A DNA stretch of 23,660 nucleotides. It comes from Bacteroidales bacterium UBA1628. Its GTDB lineage: Bacteria > Bacteroidota > Bacteroidia > Bacteroidales > UBA932. Below, piece after piece: positions 23,348-23,660 of the stretch; the stretch's first letter is position 1, and every line of letters starts with the position of its first letter. The stretch covers positions 1 through 23,660 of the forward strand of contig DCMG01000069.1 in NCBI GenBank assembly GCA_002321335.1, in the 5' to 3' direction. Both the position numbers and the translations under genes were made by a program. Under the pieces are notes generated by a model that was not told the DNA's origin, ran no database searches, and saw only the letters and a list, made by a program, of their open reading frames with translations.

Positions 23348-23508
23348 TAGGCAGGGGTTCCGCCGGAAAAGGGCGGGACTTCGTTTTAATGTTATGGTCC
23401 CGAAAGGGAGGGCGGAGGGCAATGACCGCTCATTGTTAAGTAAGTTGTTTGTCTGCAAGTGATTGCCCGCTTGTGACTGTGTGAAAAAGGAACATAATTG
23501 GTTTCATT
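23348..23508 (+). promoter_or_regulatory. Structured 5' leader of greA
   Basis: Three hairpins can be drawn in order: a long GC-rich stem (23354-23382), a small TCCC-GAAA-GGGA tetraloop hairpin (23398-23409), and CAATGA-CCGC-TCATTG (23420-23435). A competing helix between GGGCAAT (23417-23423) and ATTGCCC (23462-23468) would break the third hairpin. The last part before the ATG is AT-rich and less structured. No known riboswitch class was recognised. The leader may regulate greA or yield a separate small RNA. Confidence 0.45.
23354..23387 (+). terminator. Possible attenuator hairpin in the greA leader
   Basis: An 11-bp stem including three G-U pairs forms between 23354-23364 and 23372-23382, with loop GGAAAAG. 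After one base it is followed by TTTT (23384-23387). It begins only about 7 bases after the predicted transcription start, so termination here would release an RNA of roughly 40-45 bases. The U tract is short, so termination would be partial at best. Confidence 0.45.
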
Positions 23509-23660
23509 ATGGCTGAAATTCATTATATGACCCAGGAAGGGTTGGACAAGTTGAAGAAGGACCTCGCCGACGCATTGGCGCAGCGTCCTGTGATCTCCGC
23601 GGCCATCGCGGAGGCAAGGGAAAAGGGAGACCTCTCCGAGAATGCTGAATATGACGCGGC
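23509..23660 (+). CDS. greA: Transcription elongation factor GreA, 5' part only
   Basis: The frame opens at the ATG at 23509 and runs off the right edge after 50 codons. The sequence MAEIHYMTQEGLDKLKKDL and EKGDLSENAEYDA is unmistakable GreA. These residues form the N-terminal coiled coil that enters the secondary channel of RNA polymerase. Asp41 and Glu44, in DLSENAEY, match the tip acidic residues that coordinate the catalytic Mg and stimulate cleavage of backtracked RNA. The gene is a housekeeping gene with its own promoter and terminator upstream, so it marks the end of the glycan locus. Confidence 0.95.
   Translation, partial: MAEIHYMTQEGLDKLKKDLADALAQRPVISAAIAEAREKGDLSENAEYDA

Noticed and set aside
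1..23660. CRISPR array, tRNA or rRNA genes, insertion sequences, integrase or transposase
   Set aside because: None was recognised on either strand. The inverted repeats in the first spacer are not regularly spaced direct repeats and have no adjacent transposase.

Overview
This window looks like the chromosome of a Bacteroidota, most likely Bacteroidales. The reasons are a SusC/SusD pair, lipobox lipoproteins, several promoters of the TTTG-N19/20-TAnnTTTG type, and the absence of Shine-Dalgarno sequences before starts. The carbohydrate operon is visibly G+C-richer than typical Bacteroides, so a genus is not assigned.

Layout. The left edge (1-344, minus) is the 5' part of a secreted retropepsin-like aspartic protease gene. 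A 376-base non-coding stretch follows, with two sets of alternating inverted repeats and two divergent promoters. Next is an AAA+ ATPase with a C-terminal PD-(D/E)XK-like nuclease fold (721-2145, plus). Convergent to it is an AraC-family regulator (2201-3118, minus), transcribed divergently from the operon that fills the rest of the window. The 265-base divergent gap holds a perfect 16-bp palindrome and candidate promoters.

The operon (3384-23116, plus) has nine genes with gaps of 9-36 bases. It is a polysaccharide utilization locus. In order: GH99-like/WbsX-like lipoprotein, GH16 lipoprotein on a coiled-coil/DUF4988 stalk, a second stalked lipoprotein ending in a parallel beta-helix, SusC, SusD, a DUF5017 (SusE-position) lipoprotein, a 1178-residue fusion of a GH95-like glycosidase with a CE15 glucuronoyl-esterase-like domain, GH3, and GH97. 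A hairpin with a U-rich tail ends it.

How the parts may work together (inference). The GH16 enzyme, beta-helix protein, SusD and DUF5017 protein bind and cut a polysaccharide at the surface, and SusC imports the oligosaccharides. In the periplasm the GH95-CE15 fusion, GH3, GH97 and GH99-like enzymes remove alpha-linked side units, uronoyl esters and beta-linked sugars. The likely target is a branched heteroglycan with a beta-linked backbone, alpha-linked decorations and esterified uronic acid. No xylanase, pectate lyase or sulfatase is present, so the substrate stays open.

After the operon comes the start of greA (23509 to the window end), behind a strong promoter and a structured leader of about 160 bases. 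Its first hairpin could release a short RNA, as in the E. coli greA leader.
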